Shown here one piece after another: positions 1 to 9,177 of a stretch of DNA of 33,242 nt; the stretch's first letter is position 1, and each line of letters starts with the position of its first letter. A program made the translations under genes and the position numbers. Below the pieces are notes generated by a model. The model saw nothing but the letters and a program-made list of their open reading frames with translations, had not been told where the DNA came from and ran no database searches. The DNA is from a virus. The stretch covers positions 1 through 33,242 of the IMG/VR virus record IMGVR_UViG_3300021226_000106, one strand, 5' to 3'.

Positions 1-3000
1 AAATTAGTTAAGTCTGCCATATTAAGTACTGTTGTTCCAGTTGTATTATGACTGACAGTGATAAGACTATTGCTAAAATTAATTGAACGGACTCCAGTAC
101 CCGAAGAACTAAAGATACCTGTTGCTAAAGTGCCGCCACCTAATGTTAATGTGCCTGAAGTTAGAGTATACGTACCATTTGTGCTTAAAGACTGTGTACT
201 CCTAAAAGTAACATCTCCTGCTGTTTGAGTAAATGTTGGTACAGCGCTTAATACAGATGTTCCACTCTGTGTATAAGACCCCGATGTTGTAACAAAACTA
301 ACTGAGGGTGTTATTGTACCATTTGTATGAGCAAAAGCTCCATTAACAGTAAATGTTGTACAAGTAAGTGTACCAAGATTACTTAAAGTACCTGCGGTAA
401 ATAAGGCAGTACTACTACATGTTAAGTTAAATGTAGCAAAATTAATTGTACCCGCTGTTTGTGTATATGTAGTACATCCTAAAGCAGCTGCCAATGTAAC
501 TGTACCAACATCATTATTAACCGTTAATGCAGCTATAGTTTTTCCATTAGGTGTTATTGTTCCTGTACCACGTGCATTTATACTTAAACTGGTATAAGTA
601 CCGCCCGCTAATGTTAAATCTCCATCTATATTTAAAACTGTAGCTGCTGGCGAAGATGTACTACCGGTAAAATTTAAATTATTAAACCAGCCACCAGTTG
701 TAAGTGTTGGTATAGATGCGCCAGATATAAGTGAAAGATTAATAGCTGTAGAAGGGGATCCTCCTGCAGTAGTACCAACATTAAATGTACGTGTTACACT
801 CATTGTGGAATTAAATGCACCATTACCTGTCCAAGAGAAATTTGTTAAGTCTGCCATACTTAACACAGTTGTGTTTAGTGTTGTATGTGCAAGTTTGATA
901 TAACTAACAAAGGGATTTAGTGCTGAACTAACAGGTACTACTGTATAAGTCATAGTATTAGCAAAAGAAGAACTATCAGTTAAGAAGTTAGCACCATTTA
1001 CGGTGTTTAACAACAAACTTGTTTGAGTTCCTGTAATTGCTGATATATTTGTACCAATGGCACTTTGCGTTGATGTAAGTGAGGTTTGCGGAACAATAAA
1101 ATTACTTGTATATACTGCAACACCTTTAACAATACGTAAATTTGAAATATTACCAGGAAAATATCTTTGGTCAACAGCTGCACCAACCCATAAAGTTGTA
1201 CTTGATGTTGCACCCATTGAAGTTATTGCTACCGGAGTTTGTCCTACCCCATTTACATAAGCTGTGACAAACCCACCATTACGAACTAGTGCAAAATGAT
1301 ACCATGTGTTTGCTGTCACTAATGCTGAAGTTAAATCTTGACTGATACCACCAGCAGCACCATCACCTACAATCCATTGAGGCGTAGTACCATTAAGCCA
1401 AAGTGCGTAAGAAGGATTGAGACCAGTACCACCACCTTTCCAAAATACTGATGCAGCACCTGTGGTAACAGTAAGATAAAACCAACATTCAACAGTCCAT
1501 GAAGTTGCAGTTGATAAATCTAATGGTCCAGCATTGGCTGCTGTTGTTTGTGCATATTGAGATATTCCATCTAAAGATATACTTCCTGTACCGCCAGAGA
1601 TAGCAGAGCCTAATCCAAGAGAACGAGTGCCTGTACCTGTTGAACTGAATATACCTGTTGTTAGTATTACACCATTACCTAAAGTTAATTGTCCAGAAGT
1701 AAATGTGTAAGTTCCGGTTGCAGTTAAAGCGTATGATTTATTAAAAGTTACTGTACCAGCTGTTTGTGTAAAGGTAGGTACTGCACTCAATGTGCCCGAT
1801 CCAATACTTAATCCATAAACAAAACTGCCGGATAATACAACAAAGCTAGTTGAAGGATTAATTGTTCCTTGTTCAAAAACGAACGTTGGTCCATTCAATG
1901 TAAATGTTGTACAGTTAATAGTACTAAATGTGGTAACTAAATTACCTCCATTCCATGTAAATGTACTTGAGCAAGTCAGTGTTAAAAAATTTAAGTCTAG
2001 TGTACCTAAAGTTAGTGTTGCAGTAGTGCATAAAGTTGGATTGCTAGCAAGTGTGGTTGTTATACCTGCTGTATTAATAACTAAAGGACCTATACTTTTA
2101 CTTGCACTTGTACCAATATAACCAGAACCTACCATTGTTGCTGTTAGGCTAGTAAGAGTACAGGTACTCAAATCAGATTTCAATGAAACTAGGTTAAGAC
2201 TGGTTGCTGGAACAGTAAATGTTGTTGTTGTTCCAAGGTCTAATTCACCAAACCAACTACCTGATGATAATGTAGCTATAGATGCACCACTAATTAAATA
2301 AAGTCTCGGAGCATTAGTAGCTGAACCACCAGCTGTTGTTCCAAACGTAAATGTTCTTGTAGCACTCATTGTTGACTGAAAACAACCTGTACCAGACCCA
2401 TATGTTCCACTACTTGTGTATGTGAAATTAGTCGCATTTGCCATGGCTAGGTTAGCCTGTCCTGTGGCTGTGGTAGCAAGAATAATATTAAATGTACCAA
2501 AATTAATTGAACGAGTTCCTGTACCCGAAGAACTAAAGATACCTGTTGTTAGATTACCACCTAAAGTTAGTGTACCTGCTGTTAAGAAATAGGTACCTGT
2601 AGCACTTAAAGAATGTGTACTCCTAAAAGTAACATCTCCTGCTGTTTGAGTAAATGTTGGTACAGCGCTTAATACTGATGTACCACTTTGTGTATATGAT
2701 CCACCTGTTGTAACAAAACTAACTGATGGTGTTATTGTACCACTTGAGTGAGCAAAAGCTCCGTTAACAGTAAATGTTGTACAAGTAAGCGTACCAAGAT
2801 TATTTAAAGTACCTGCAGTAAATAAGGCTGTATTAGTACATGTCAAGTTAAATGTAGCAAAATTTATTGTACCTGCTGTTTGAACGTATATACTACACCC
2901 TAAAGCAGCTGCTAATGTAACTGTACCAGCACCGTTATTGACCGTTAATGTAGACAGAGTCCTTCCACTAGGTGTTATTGTACCTGTACCAACTATATTT

Positions 3001-3290
3001 ATGCTTAAAGCGGTATAGGCTCCCCCAGTTGCTAGCGTTAAATCTCCATTTATATTTACTGTTGTTGCATTCGGTATACTCGTTGAACCAGTGAAATTTA
3101 AACTATTAAACCAGCTACCAGTTGTAAGTGTTGGGGTGCCTGAACCAGATGTAAGTGAAAGATTTGGTGCTGCGGCTGAACTACCACCGGTTGTTCCACA
3201 TGTAAAGGTACGTGTAAGACTCATAGCAGAACTAAAACCACCTGTACCTGTACAAGTAAAATTTGTTACATTTGCCATACTTAACACAAC
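1..3290 (-). repeat. tandem ~830-bp coding repeats, one interrupted by LamG
   Basis: The coding DNA of the giant adhesin repeats with a period of roughly 830-840 bp. Unit starts fall near 3285, 2452, 865 and 27; the last is only begun. The 865-2452 spacing is about 750 bp longer because the LamG segment sits there. At the DNA level the copies are diverged, but one block of 62 bases is identical between 193-254 and 2614-2675. Those blocks are 2421 bp apart, a multiple of three, so the frame is kept. Confidence 0.8.
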
Positions 3291-3854
3291 TGTTGCTGCA
3301 GCATTGTATGTAAGTAGGATATTATTTGTACCAAATTGTACAGAACGAGTGTTACTACCACTAGAACTAAATATGCCAGTAGTTAGGTTAAAACCGTTTA
3401 ATATTAAAGTTCCAGTAGTTAGTGTTGTCGTAAGACTTATACCTAAAGTTAGTGCACTACCTAAACTCCAACTACCAATACCATTAAAAGTAATAGAACC
3501 ATTAATTGTTACAGCATTAGTAGTTATTGTTTTACCTGTAGTAGTGGCATTAAAAGTTATACCACCAGTACTAGACCAAACAGTACCTGCAACCAATGAC
3601 ATGGAACCAGATACGCTAAGTGTAGGAGTAGTTCCAGTTGCAAATGTTACAACCCCTGCTGATACTGTAATATCTAAACAGTTTAAAGCACCCGTCATTG
3701 TAACGGTATAAGTAGCCGCCTGTTGGAAAAATACACTATCGGCTGCTGTTGGAACAGCGCCTGCCAATGTGGTTAGACCAGCATCAGAATACCAATGTGT
3801 TGTGTCTGTGGTAGACCAAGTTCCAGCACCACCACCCCAATAACGATTTGCCAT
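1..3854 (-). CDS. giant repeat-rich tail adhesin with LamG domain (3' end outside window)
   Basis: The frame is open from an ATG at 3854 to base 1, at least 1284 codons, so the C-terminus is missing. The start has a strong GAGGAG ribosome site lying inside the last codons of the 66-aa gene upstream. The protein is extremely rich in Thr, Ser, Gly and Asn with short beta-strand-like steps, as in beta-solenoid adhesins. A unit of about 277 residues begins with an LxMA(N/D)xTNF motif near residues 190, 467, 996 and 1276. Between the second and third units lies a concanavalin-like LamG domain (about residues 755-930), recognisable by SLDGISQYAQ, a WTVECWFYL strand, WYHFALVRNG and SNLRIVKGVAVYT. 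LamG-type domains often bind glycans, so a role in host-surface binding at the tail or fibre is inferred. It is the last visible gene of the fibre operon. Confidence 0.85.
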   Translation of the reverse strand, partial: MANRYWGGGAGTWSTTDTTHWYSDAGLTTLAGAVPTAADSVFFQQAATYTVTMTGALNCLDITVSAGVVTFATGTTPTLSVSGSMSLVAGTVWSSTGGITFNATTTGKTITTNAVTINGSITFNGIGSWSLGSALTLGISLTTTLTTGTLILNGFNLTTGIFSSSGSNTRSVQFGTNNILLTYNAAATVVLSMANVTNFTCTGTGGFSSAMSLTRTFTCGTTGGSSAAAPNLSLTSGSGTPTLTTGSWFNSLNFTGSTSIPNATTVNINGDLTLATGGAYTALSINIVGTGTITPSGRTLSTLTVNNGAGTVTLAAALGCSIYVQTAGTINFATFNLTCTNTALFTAGTLNNLGTLTCTTFTVNGAFAHSSGTITPSVSFVTTGGSYTQSGTSVLSAVPTFTQTAGDVTFRSTHSLSATGTYFLTAGTLTLGGNLTTGIFSSSGTGTRSINFGTFNIILATTATGQANLAMANATNFTYTSSGTYGSGTGCFQSTMSATRTFTFGTTAGGSATNAPRLYLISGASIATLSSGSWFGELDLGTTTTFTVPATSLNLVSLKSDLSTCTLTSLTATMVGSGYIGTSASKSIGPLVINTAGITTTLASNPTLCTTATLTLGTLDLNFLTLTCSSTFTWNGGNLVTTFSTINCTTFTLNGPTFVFEQGTINPSTSFVVLSGSFVYGLSIGSGTLSAVPTFTQTAGTVTFNKSYALTATGTYTFTSGQLTLGNGVILTTGIFSSTGTGTRSLGLGSAISGGTGSISLDGISQYAQTTAANAGPLDLSTATSWTVECWFYLTVTTGAASVFWKGGGTGLNPSYALWLNGTTPQWIVGDGAAGGISQDLTSALVTANTWYHFALVRNGGFVTAYVNGVGQTPVAITSMGATSSTTLWVGAAVDQRYFPGNISNLRIVKGVAVYTSNFIVPQTSLTSTQSAIGTNISAITGTQTSLLLNTVNGANFLTDSSSFANTMTYTVVPVSSALNPFVSYIKLAHTTLNTTVLSMADLTNFSWTGNGAFNSTMSVTRTFNVGTTAGGSPSTAINLSLISGASIPTLTTGGWFNNLNFTGSTSSPAATVLNIDGDLTLAGGTYTSLSINARGTGTITPNGKTIAALTVNNDVGTVTLAAALGCTTYTQTAGTINFATFNLTCSSTALFTAGTLSNLGTLTCTTFTVNGAFAHTNGTITPSVSFVTTSGSYTQSGTSVLSAVPTFTQTAGDVTFRSTQSLSTNGTYTLTSGTLTLGGGTLATGIFSSSGTGVRSINFSNSLITVSHNTTGTTVLNMADLTN

Positions 3855-3857
3855 TAA

Positions 3858-4058
3858 TTACTCCTCTGTAGGCATTGCACTAATTACGGCATACCAGTTA
3901 TTGTATCTTTCTTGCTGCATATCTAGAATTTGTTGAGGATTTAGTTGACTATACTCTGCTTCAGAAAACCACAAAGCATCTCTAAAGGTATTTGTACCAT
4001 CAGTTTTTTCAAAAATTATCTGAACCTTACCATCTGCTATATTTATAATATCATCCAT
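3858..4058 (-). CDS. small acidic protein between fibre genes (66 aa)
   Basis: This is a 66-residue, acidic, soluble-looking protein with no membrane segment. It is read as real because it has a Shine-Dalgarno (AAGGA) before the ATG at 4058, fills the gap between two fibre genes almost exactly, and its last codons (PTEE) supply the GAGGAG ribosome site of the next gene. Its middle, around DALWFSEAEYSQL, followed by an amphipathic QQILDMQQERYNNW stretch, resembles short proteins that follow tail-fibre genes in other phages, some of which act as fibre assembly factors. I do not recognise a named family, and the assembly role is a guess from position only. Confidence 0.7.
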   Translation of the reverse strand: MDDIINIADGKVQIIFEKTDGTNTFRDALWFSEAEYSQLNPQQILDMQQERYNNWYAVISAMPTEE

Positions 4059-4069
4059 AATTATTTTCC

Positions 4070-6130
4070 TTAGAATCCAAAGTTTTTAGCCACTAATTGC
4101 CATTTGACTGCGTCTGAATCATAGATAAATCCTAGATAGTCCCATTTAAGCGCTCCTGAAGATGTACCAGGTAGTGGTAGGTCTGTTGAACCATCAAAAA
4201 TAGTACCCCAAGAAAAAGTTTGCACATTAGTAGACTTGATTTTAAGTATAAGTTTTTGCCCATTTACAGGACTACCTGTAGTATTATTTATTGTTAATGT
4301 ACCAGTTGCCTGAGTATTAATTTGAGTGGCGATATCAGTTGTATCACAGTTAATGGTAATTGAGGTTGCGTCTGTTATAGGTATCATTCGGCTACCTAGT
4401 GTAACTGTAACATCATTTCCAGCTGCTGTTGATGTTAAACCTTGTCCAGTAAAATTTATACTATTTACTGAAGTAGTTAAATTTGTACCACGATCTTTAA
4501 TAGCTATAGCAGCAGAGGCTGTTATAGTTATATCACTAGAACCATTAAAAGATACTCCATTAATTAAACGAGGAGTAGTTAAAGTTGCTGCTGAACCAGC
4601 AGTAGCGGCATTAAGGTTTGCTACTTGAGTAGTAGATGTTACAGTAAAGGGCGCTGTGCCGGTTGCCACAGTTGAGGTTATTACACCAGAGGCAGATACT
4701 GTAGTAAATGCACCAGTGCTAGCTGTTGTTGCTCCAACCGTACCATTAATGTTAATTGACGCTGTGCTAGTCCAAGTTGGTGGAGCATTGCCTGCGCTAA
4801 TTAGTATTTGTCCAGAAGTACCATATGCAGTCCCTGTTGCACCAAATGATACGCCACCAGACGATGTAACGCGAAGGCGCTCAACAAATCCACCAGTGTA
4901 TGTAACAAAATCACCGCCAGTTCTGATGCCTAAAACGCTAGTGCCATCATATTGCATCCAGTTATTTGTATTTGTGAAATACCTATAACCACTTACAATA
5001 GTGTTGCCTTGAACATCTAATTTTTGTGCTGGAGAAGTAGTACCGATACCAACATTACCTGCGCTATCAATACGCACACGTTCGGATGGAACTGTTGTGT
5101 TTAAAGCAGTAGTTGCAAATGACAGAAATCCTTCTGCATTAGTAGCGCTCCATGTACTTGCAGCAGTGCCACTAATATAAGCACCTGATAAACGCAAATT
5201 AACGCCATTATCGCCACTAAAATAAACTTTACCTATGTTGTCGCTAGTAGTAAGCGCCGTATAAGTAAGTGCTGCTAGTTGAGCTGTAGTAGAACGCGAA
5301 CTTGCAAAATAAAGTTCGGAACCTCTTACTTGTCCTGCCGTTACATTTAATCCCGGTGTAACTAAACCAATAGACCCCGGATTGTTTTCATTTCCGTCTC
5401 CGCCATATACCCATAATGTTGGATTTTTTGTAAGAAGAAGTGAAGGAAGTTTACTACCATTAGGATTTTGAATTTGACCATAGCCAAATACATCTAATTT
5501 TTGTGCTGGTGAAGCAGTTCCAATGCCAATGTTGCCGCTGGAGTCGATACGCATCCGCTCTGTTGCAGTAGTAGCAAATATAAGCGGGTATGCTTGTTGC
5601 ATCCACAGACCGGCAACACCTGTTGGCAAGTTGTTTATCGTGCCGCCTGAATTATTAAATCCTGCTGTAAGCGTACCTGTGCCTGACAAATCTAGACGAA
5701 GTGTGGATGCTCCAGCGCTACCACCAATAATGGCTTCAGATACATTTCCTGAACCACCACCAATGGTAAGGTTATAAGCTGGCGTAACAGTACCAATTCC
5801 AAGCCTATTGTTGACGCTATCCCAAAACAAACTGCTGCTTGAGCCAAAAGCAGAAGTACCTGCGCCAAATGGGATGTATCCAGCGGTTAAAGACGTTAGT
5901 CCTGTGCCTCCATTGGCAACCGGCAATGTTCCAGTAACGCCGGTAGTTAGAGGTAAACCAGTAGCATTTGTTAACGTACTACCAATAGTACCAATTGTAG
6001 TTCCGTCTGACTTTTTGTAATATAATAAACCATCAGCATAGTTTAAAGCTAATTCCCCAAACGCCAAGTCCCCTACTACTGGCACACGCGCAGCAATAGA
6101 GGACTTCTTTAAAATAACTTGAGTTGCCAT
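4070..6130 (-). CDS. tail fibre protein (686 aa)
   Basis: This is a fibre-like structural protein. The N-terminus (MATQVILKKSS, then GDLAFGELALNYADGLLYYK) is a form common to phage fibre proteins that attach to the tail. It is followed by a VANGGTGLTSL step and several NRLGIGT / GIGTASPAQKLDV beta-repeats (near residues 100-120, 200-212 and 360-372) typical of trimeric fibre shafts. The C-terminal ~100 residues, from about MIPITDATSITIN to KWQLVAKNFGF, form a compact domain common at phage fibre ends. I see no S74 intramolecular chaperone. The start has AGGAG seven bases upstream. It is co-transcribed with the 704-aa fibre gene, with a hairpin in the gap between them. Receptor binding is inferred. 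Confidence 0.85.
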   Translation of the reverse strand: MATQVILKKSSIAARVPVVGDLAFGELALNYADGLLYYKKSDGTTIGTIGSTLTNATGLPLTTGVTGTLPVANGGTGLTSLTAGYIPFGAGTSAFGSSSSLFWDSVNNRLGIGTVTPAYNLTIGGGSGNVSEAIIGGSAGASTLRLDLSGTGTLTAGFNNSGGTINNLPTGVAGLWMQQAYPLIFATTATERMRIDSSGNIGIGTASPAQKLDVFGYGQIQNPNGSKLPSLLLTKNPTLWVYGGDGNENNPGSIGLVTPGLNVTAGQVRGSELYFASSRSTTAQLAALTYTALTTSDNIGKVYFSGDNGVNLRLSGAYISGTAASTWSATNAEGFLSFATTALNTTVPSERVRIDSAGNVGIGTTSPAQKLDVQGNTIVSGYRYFTNTNNWMQYDGTSVLGIRTGGDFVTYTGGFVERLRVTSSGGVSFGATGTAYGTSGQILISAGNAPPTWTSTASININGTVGATTASTGAFTTVSASGVITSTVATGTAPFTVTSTTQVANLNAATAGSAATLTTPRLINGVSFNGSSDITITASAAIAIKDRGTNLTTSVNSINFTGQGLTSTAAGNDVTVTLGSRMIPITDATSITINCDTTDIATQINTQATGTLTINNTTGSPVNGQKLILKIKSTNVQTFSWGTIFDGSTDLPLPGTSSGALKWDYLGFIYDSDAVKWQLVAKNFGF

Positions 6131-6150
6131 ATTGGCTCCTAATAAGGATG

Positions 6151-6177
6151 AGCCCTGCTATAGAGCAGGGCTTTTTT
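6151..6177 (+). terminator. intrinsic terminator facing rightward (against local genes)
   Basis: A 9-bp perfect stem (6151-6159 with 6164-6172) and a 4-base loop are followed on the plus strand by six T. Read on the minus strand, in the direction of the genes, the run of A comes before the stem and no U-tract follows. As drawn it would stop rightward, antisense transcripts. It sits between two fibre genes. Confidence 0.6.
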
Positions 6178-6181
6178 GATT

Positions 6182-8296
6182 TTAATATGTTCCGCCGTCT
6201 ACTACATTTGACCAGTAAGGATTACCTGTCGAATCTTCACGTAGGAAACTTCCATCAATTGCTGAAGCAGCTGTAATCCCTACAGCTGAGGTACCATTAC
6301 CGTAAACAGCTCCACGAGCAGTTATTGTAGCAACACCCGTACCACCATACTGTACCCCAATACCTGTACCATTCCATGTACCTGCAGTAATAGTACCAAG
6401 AGTAGTAATTGAGGTTTGACCAATATAAGTAGATGCAATATCAATTGAATCAGCATTAACAAGAATACGATTAGTAGTACCGCCTATATCAATAACATTA
6501 CCAGTTTTTGTAAGACCAGCACCAGCAGTAATAGAACCTGCACCTGTAAACTGTTGAAATACAACAGCTGTAGTCCCTAAGGTACCACCTTGATCAGAAG
6601 TACATAAGTATCCGATATCAGCATTAACTGTACCTAATTCTGAGAATACATAAGCTGAAGGTAGTTTAGACCATGCATCAGCGTCTGTTGCACGTGTCCA
6701 AGAACCTACTGCAACAACATAGATACCATTATCAGCTTGAGTTGTTTGATCTTTAACTAGAACACGGTCACCGGCTACTACCGCAATGCCGTCAATTGTT
6801 TGTGCTCCACTTAGGGTAATATTTGCTGTAGTTGCAGCCCTAACTGACGCTTTAGGGTCGAGACCCTGCATTGTTACATCAACGTAATTTTTAGTAGCAG
6901 CATCTTGTGCGCTAGTAGGATCAGCAAGATTTGATATACGTTTAGAGGCAACATCAACAGTACCAGTTCCATTTGGAACTAAGTTAACATTTGTATTTGT
7001 ACCACCAGCGGTAAACGATAATGCACCAGTACCCGTAATAGAACCAGTAGCAGTACCAGTACCTCCATAACCAACACCAACCCCATTTCCATTCCAAGTA
7101 GAACCTGTTGATAAAGTTTTATTGGTTAGTGTTTCAGTACCTGCTAGTGTGGCTAGTGTACCTGTTGTTGGTAGGGTTACTGAAGTTGCAGCTGTTGCAG
7201 TAAATGTTTGGCTAAAGGCTCCTGCGTGTACTACTGTAGCTCCATCATTAATGGTTAGTGTTGACCCAGTAGCAGGGGCAGTAATTGTTACCTTATTAAT
7301 ACTTGTAGCAGATGCAACACCAAGAACTGGAGTAACAAGTGTTGGAGTATTAGCAAATACTAGCGAACCTGAACCGGTTTCATCGCTGATTACACCAGAT
7401 AATTGAGCAGACGTAGTAGCTGCAAATACACTTAAGTTATTTGTAGTAAGTGCTACTGTACCTGTTAGTGCTGGTAGGGTAATTGTTGTAGTACCTGCGG
7501 CAGCGCTAGCTAATAGGGTGGTTGTGCCAGAAGTAGAACCACTAAAGTTTGCACCAGTTCCACCAATTGTTGGTAAGGTTAATGTTTTATTAGTTAATGT
7601 TTGAACGCCTGTTAGGGTAGCAACTACACTAGTATCAATATTAATTGTAAGTGTATCAGCAGTTGATACCTTACTTGCAGTAGTTGTAATACCTGTACCA
7701 CCTGTAATGGTAAGAATATCAGTACCTAAATCAACTGCAGCAGTACCAGTACTACCTGCTAAACTAAGTGTAGTTGATATAGCTACACTACCTGCAGCCG
7801 TTAATCTACCTTTTGCATCTACTGTAAACGTAGGGATTGCAGATGCAGAACCATAAGAACCAGCAGTTACTGCAGTATTAGCTAAAGTTGCGGCTGCTGT
7901 TACATTACCAGTACCGTCAATCGTAGGGGAGGTATATGTTACATCACCTGTTAAACTTATTGTGCGACCAGTCGCCCAAGCAGTAGCTGTACTAGCATTA
8001 CCTGCTAATGCAGCACTAATAGTGCCTGCTGTAAAATTACCGCTAGCATCACGTTTGACTAAAGTAGATGCTGTATTTGTATCAGTGGCAGCAGAAACCA
8101 TATCGGTAAAATACTTACCGCCAATAACTACGTGATTTACAGCATTACCTGAAGTTTCTGTTCCAGAACCGATATATAAACGATCACCACCATTAGAACC
8201 ATTATCTGCTAAAGCTGAGTAAGCTAATTCACCAGCACCTAAGGTTGTAGGATTGCCCGATACCTCAGATCTTTTAATCTTTATTGTAGATGCCAT
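6182..8296 (-). CDS. tail fibre / virion structural protein (704 aa)
   Basis: The protein begins MASTIKIKRSEVSGNP, with AGELAYSALADN and GGDRLYIGSG close behind, a start shared by many fibre proteins of T4-like and marine phages. The body is built of repeats of the type LTNKTLTLPTIGG and LVTPVLGVASATSINK, plus TGTWNGTGIGVQYGGTGVA-like steps, which are standard fibre-shaft modules. Near residues 470-580 there is a distinct stretch, NYVDVTMQGLDPKASVRAAT then DRVLVKDQTTQADNGIYVV and GSWTRATDAD, a known conserved fibre domain. The ribosome site is AAGGA before the ATG at 8296, and only nine bases separate it from the preceding gene. Its role as a fibre or fibre-like decoration is inferred from composition and position. 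Confidence 0.85.
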   Translation of the reverse strand: MASTIKIKRSEVSGNPTTLGAGELAYSALADNGSNGGDRLYIGSGTETSGNAVNHVVIGGKYFTDMVSAATDTNTASTLVKRDASGNFTAGTISAALAGNASTATAWATGRTISLTGDVTYTSPTIDGTGNVTAAATLANTAVTAGSYGSASAIPTFTVDAKGRLTAAGSVAISTTLSLAGSTGTAAVDLGTDILTITGGTGITTTASKVSTADTLTINIDTSVVATLTGVQTLTNKTLTLPTIGGTGANFSGSTSGTTTLLASAAAGTTTITLPALTGTVALTTNNLSVFAATTSAQLSGVISDETGSGSLVFANTPTLVTPVLGVASATSINKVTITAPATGSTLTINDGATVVHAGAFSQTFTATAATSVTLPTTGTLATLAGTETLTNKTLSTGSTWNGNGVGVGYGGTGTATGSITGTGALSFTAGGTNTNVNLVPNGTGTVDVASKRISNLADPTSAQDAATKNYVDVTMQGLDPKASVRAATTANITLSGAQTIDGIAVVAGDRVLVKDQTTQADNGIYVVAVGSWTRATDADAWSKLPSAYVFSELGTVNADIGYLCTSDQGGTLGTTAVVFQQFTGAGSITAGAGLTKTGNVIDIGGTTNRILVNADSIDIASTYIGQTSITTLGTITAGTWNGTGIGVQYGGTGVATITARGAVYGNGTSAVGITAASAIDGSFLREDSTGNPYWSNVVDGGTY

Positions 8297-8305
8297 TTTA
8301 ATTCC

Positions 8306-8593
8306 TTAGTATTGGCCAGCTTCTAGAAGCTGTTCTGTTAAATTCTTAGTTGCTATCCATATTTGATAGTTGGAATCGTAAACCAATATCGAACCATTAT
8401 TTAGATTACTAGTGCTAACATCAGTTAGCTGGGATAGCATAGTAGCACCAGGTATACCTTGTGGTCCTTGAGGACCTTGAGCCCCTGCAGATATAACTGG
8501 TTCAATTATCTTATTTTCATAAGATATAGTATTTGTTGTATAGTCAGTTACTAATTGTATAGTATTTATTCCTACAACTATATTATCGCTCAT
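8306..8593 (-). CDS. small tail protein with short collagen-like segment (95 aa)
   Basis: A 95-residue protein with a central collagen-type triplet run (AQGPQGPQGIPG, about residues 38-49), then TMLSQLTDVSTSNLNNG and ILVYDSNYQIWIATK. Gly-X-Y triplets are common in phage tail fibres, where they trimerise. The DVS..LNNGSILVYDS..W form recurs in fibre and head-decoration proteins. The start codon overlaps the stop of the upstream gene as ATGA, so translation is probably coupled; GAGG precedes it. It is likely a minor tail or fibre-linker protein, but no precise function can be read. Confidence 0.75.
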   Translation of the reverse strand: MSDNIVVGINTIQLVTDYTTNTISYENKIIEPVISAGAQGPQGPQGIPGATMLSQLTDVSTSNLNNGSILVYDSNYQIWIATKNLTEQLLEAGQY

Positions 8594-9177
8594 CTTGTTA
8601 CCTCTTTAAAGAGCGCAATAGAGCCAACACAAAAAGGAGTAACCTGACCACTACTAGAAATTAATTCTAATCCGTATACTGCTGTTGAAAAGTCAAATCC
8701 TGCAGTTATAGTATCACTCATAGTTAAGGTTATTGTTTTATTAACATTACTAATATTTAATAACCCATTAGTGCTTGTTAATTCCTGTATTACTGTATCA
8801 CTATTAGCACTAGCGCGAATTTGCATTCTACCTGTAACTCCAGTTAAATCTATAGGAGTATTATACTCTACGATTCCACCAGCTATATACGCTTTATATC
8901 CAATACTATTAACTGAATTAATTGTGATTGTATCTGAGGTTACACTCGTAACTTGATAATACGTATCGCCATTAAGTTCCGTCATACCTGATATATTAGT
9001 AAATTTTACTCTCCAATCAGGTGTAAGATTGTGTCCAGGTGCAGTAACAACTAGGGGTGCAGATTGTGCAATGGCTGTAATAGGTACATATGTTTTTTGT
9101 GAAGATTCCCAACGTAATACTTCACTAAAAGTACTGCCTTGATATATTTTAAAATTTATTCTTGCTGGAGTAGTCAT
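8590..9177 (-). CDS. putative tail/baseplate-proximal structural protein (195 aa)
   Basis: The N-terminus (ARINFKIYQGSTFSEVLRWES) is a widespread start for small phage tail proteins that precede fibre genes, somewhat like the N-terminal part of BppU-type baseplate proteins. Residues about 30-100 hold an inserted beta domain (VVTAPGHNLTPDWRVKF, TYYQVTSVTSDTITIN) of the kind annotated as an E1 FCCH-like domain. The C-terminal half (IDLTGVTGRMQIRAS to GLELISSSGQVTPF) resumes the host fold. The gene overlaps both neighbours by ATGA and has AAGGAG before its start, so it belongs to one translationally coupled block with the membrane/coiled-coil gene upstream and the collagen-like gene downstream. 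It probably links the tail tip to the fibres. Confidence 0.8.
   Translation of the reverse strand: MTTPARINFKIYQGSTFSEVLRWESSQKTYVPITAIAQSAPLVVTAPGHNLTPDWRVKFTNISGMTELNGDTYYQVTSVTSDTITINSVNSIGYKAYIAGGIVEYNTPIDLTGVTGRMQIRASANSDTVIQELTSTNGLLNISNVNKTITLTMSDTITAGFDFSTAVYGLELISSSGQVTPFCVGSIALFKEVTR

Noticed and set aside
1-3290. CRISPR-like or non-coding tandem repeats at the left end
   Set aside because: The period (~830 bp) is in frame and the repeated units translate into one continuous protein; no short direct repeats with spacers are present.
3091-3711. 206-codon plus-strand open frame opposite the giant adhesin, and similar Val/Pro-rich plus-strand frames at 4326-4988, 5523-6020 and 7122-7406
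   Set aside because: They are mirror images of Thr/Gly/Asn-rich minus-strand coding. They have no ribosome sites or promoters and a composition forced by the opposite strand.
1-9177. Diversity-generating retroelement acting on the fibre or LamG genes
   Set aside because: No reverse transcriptase gene and no template/variable repeat pair with adenine-specific changes is visible in the window.
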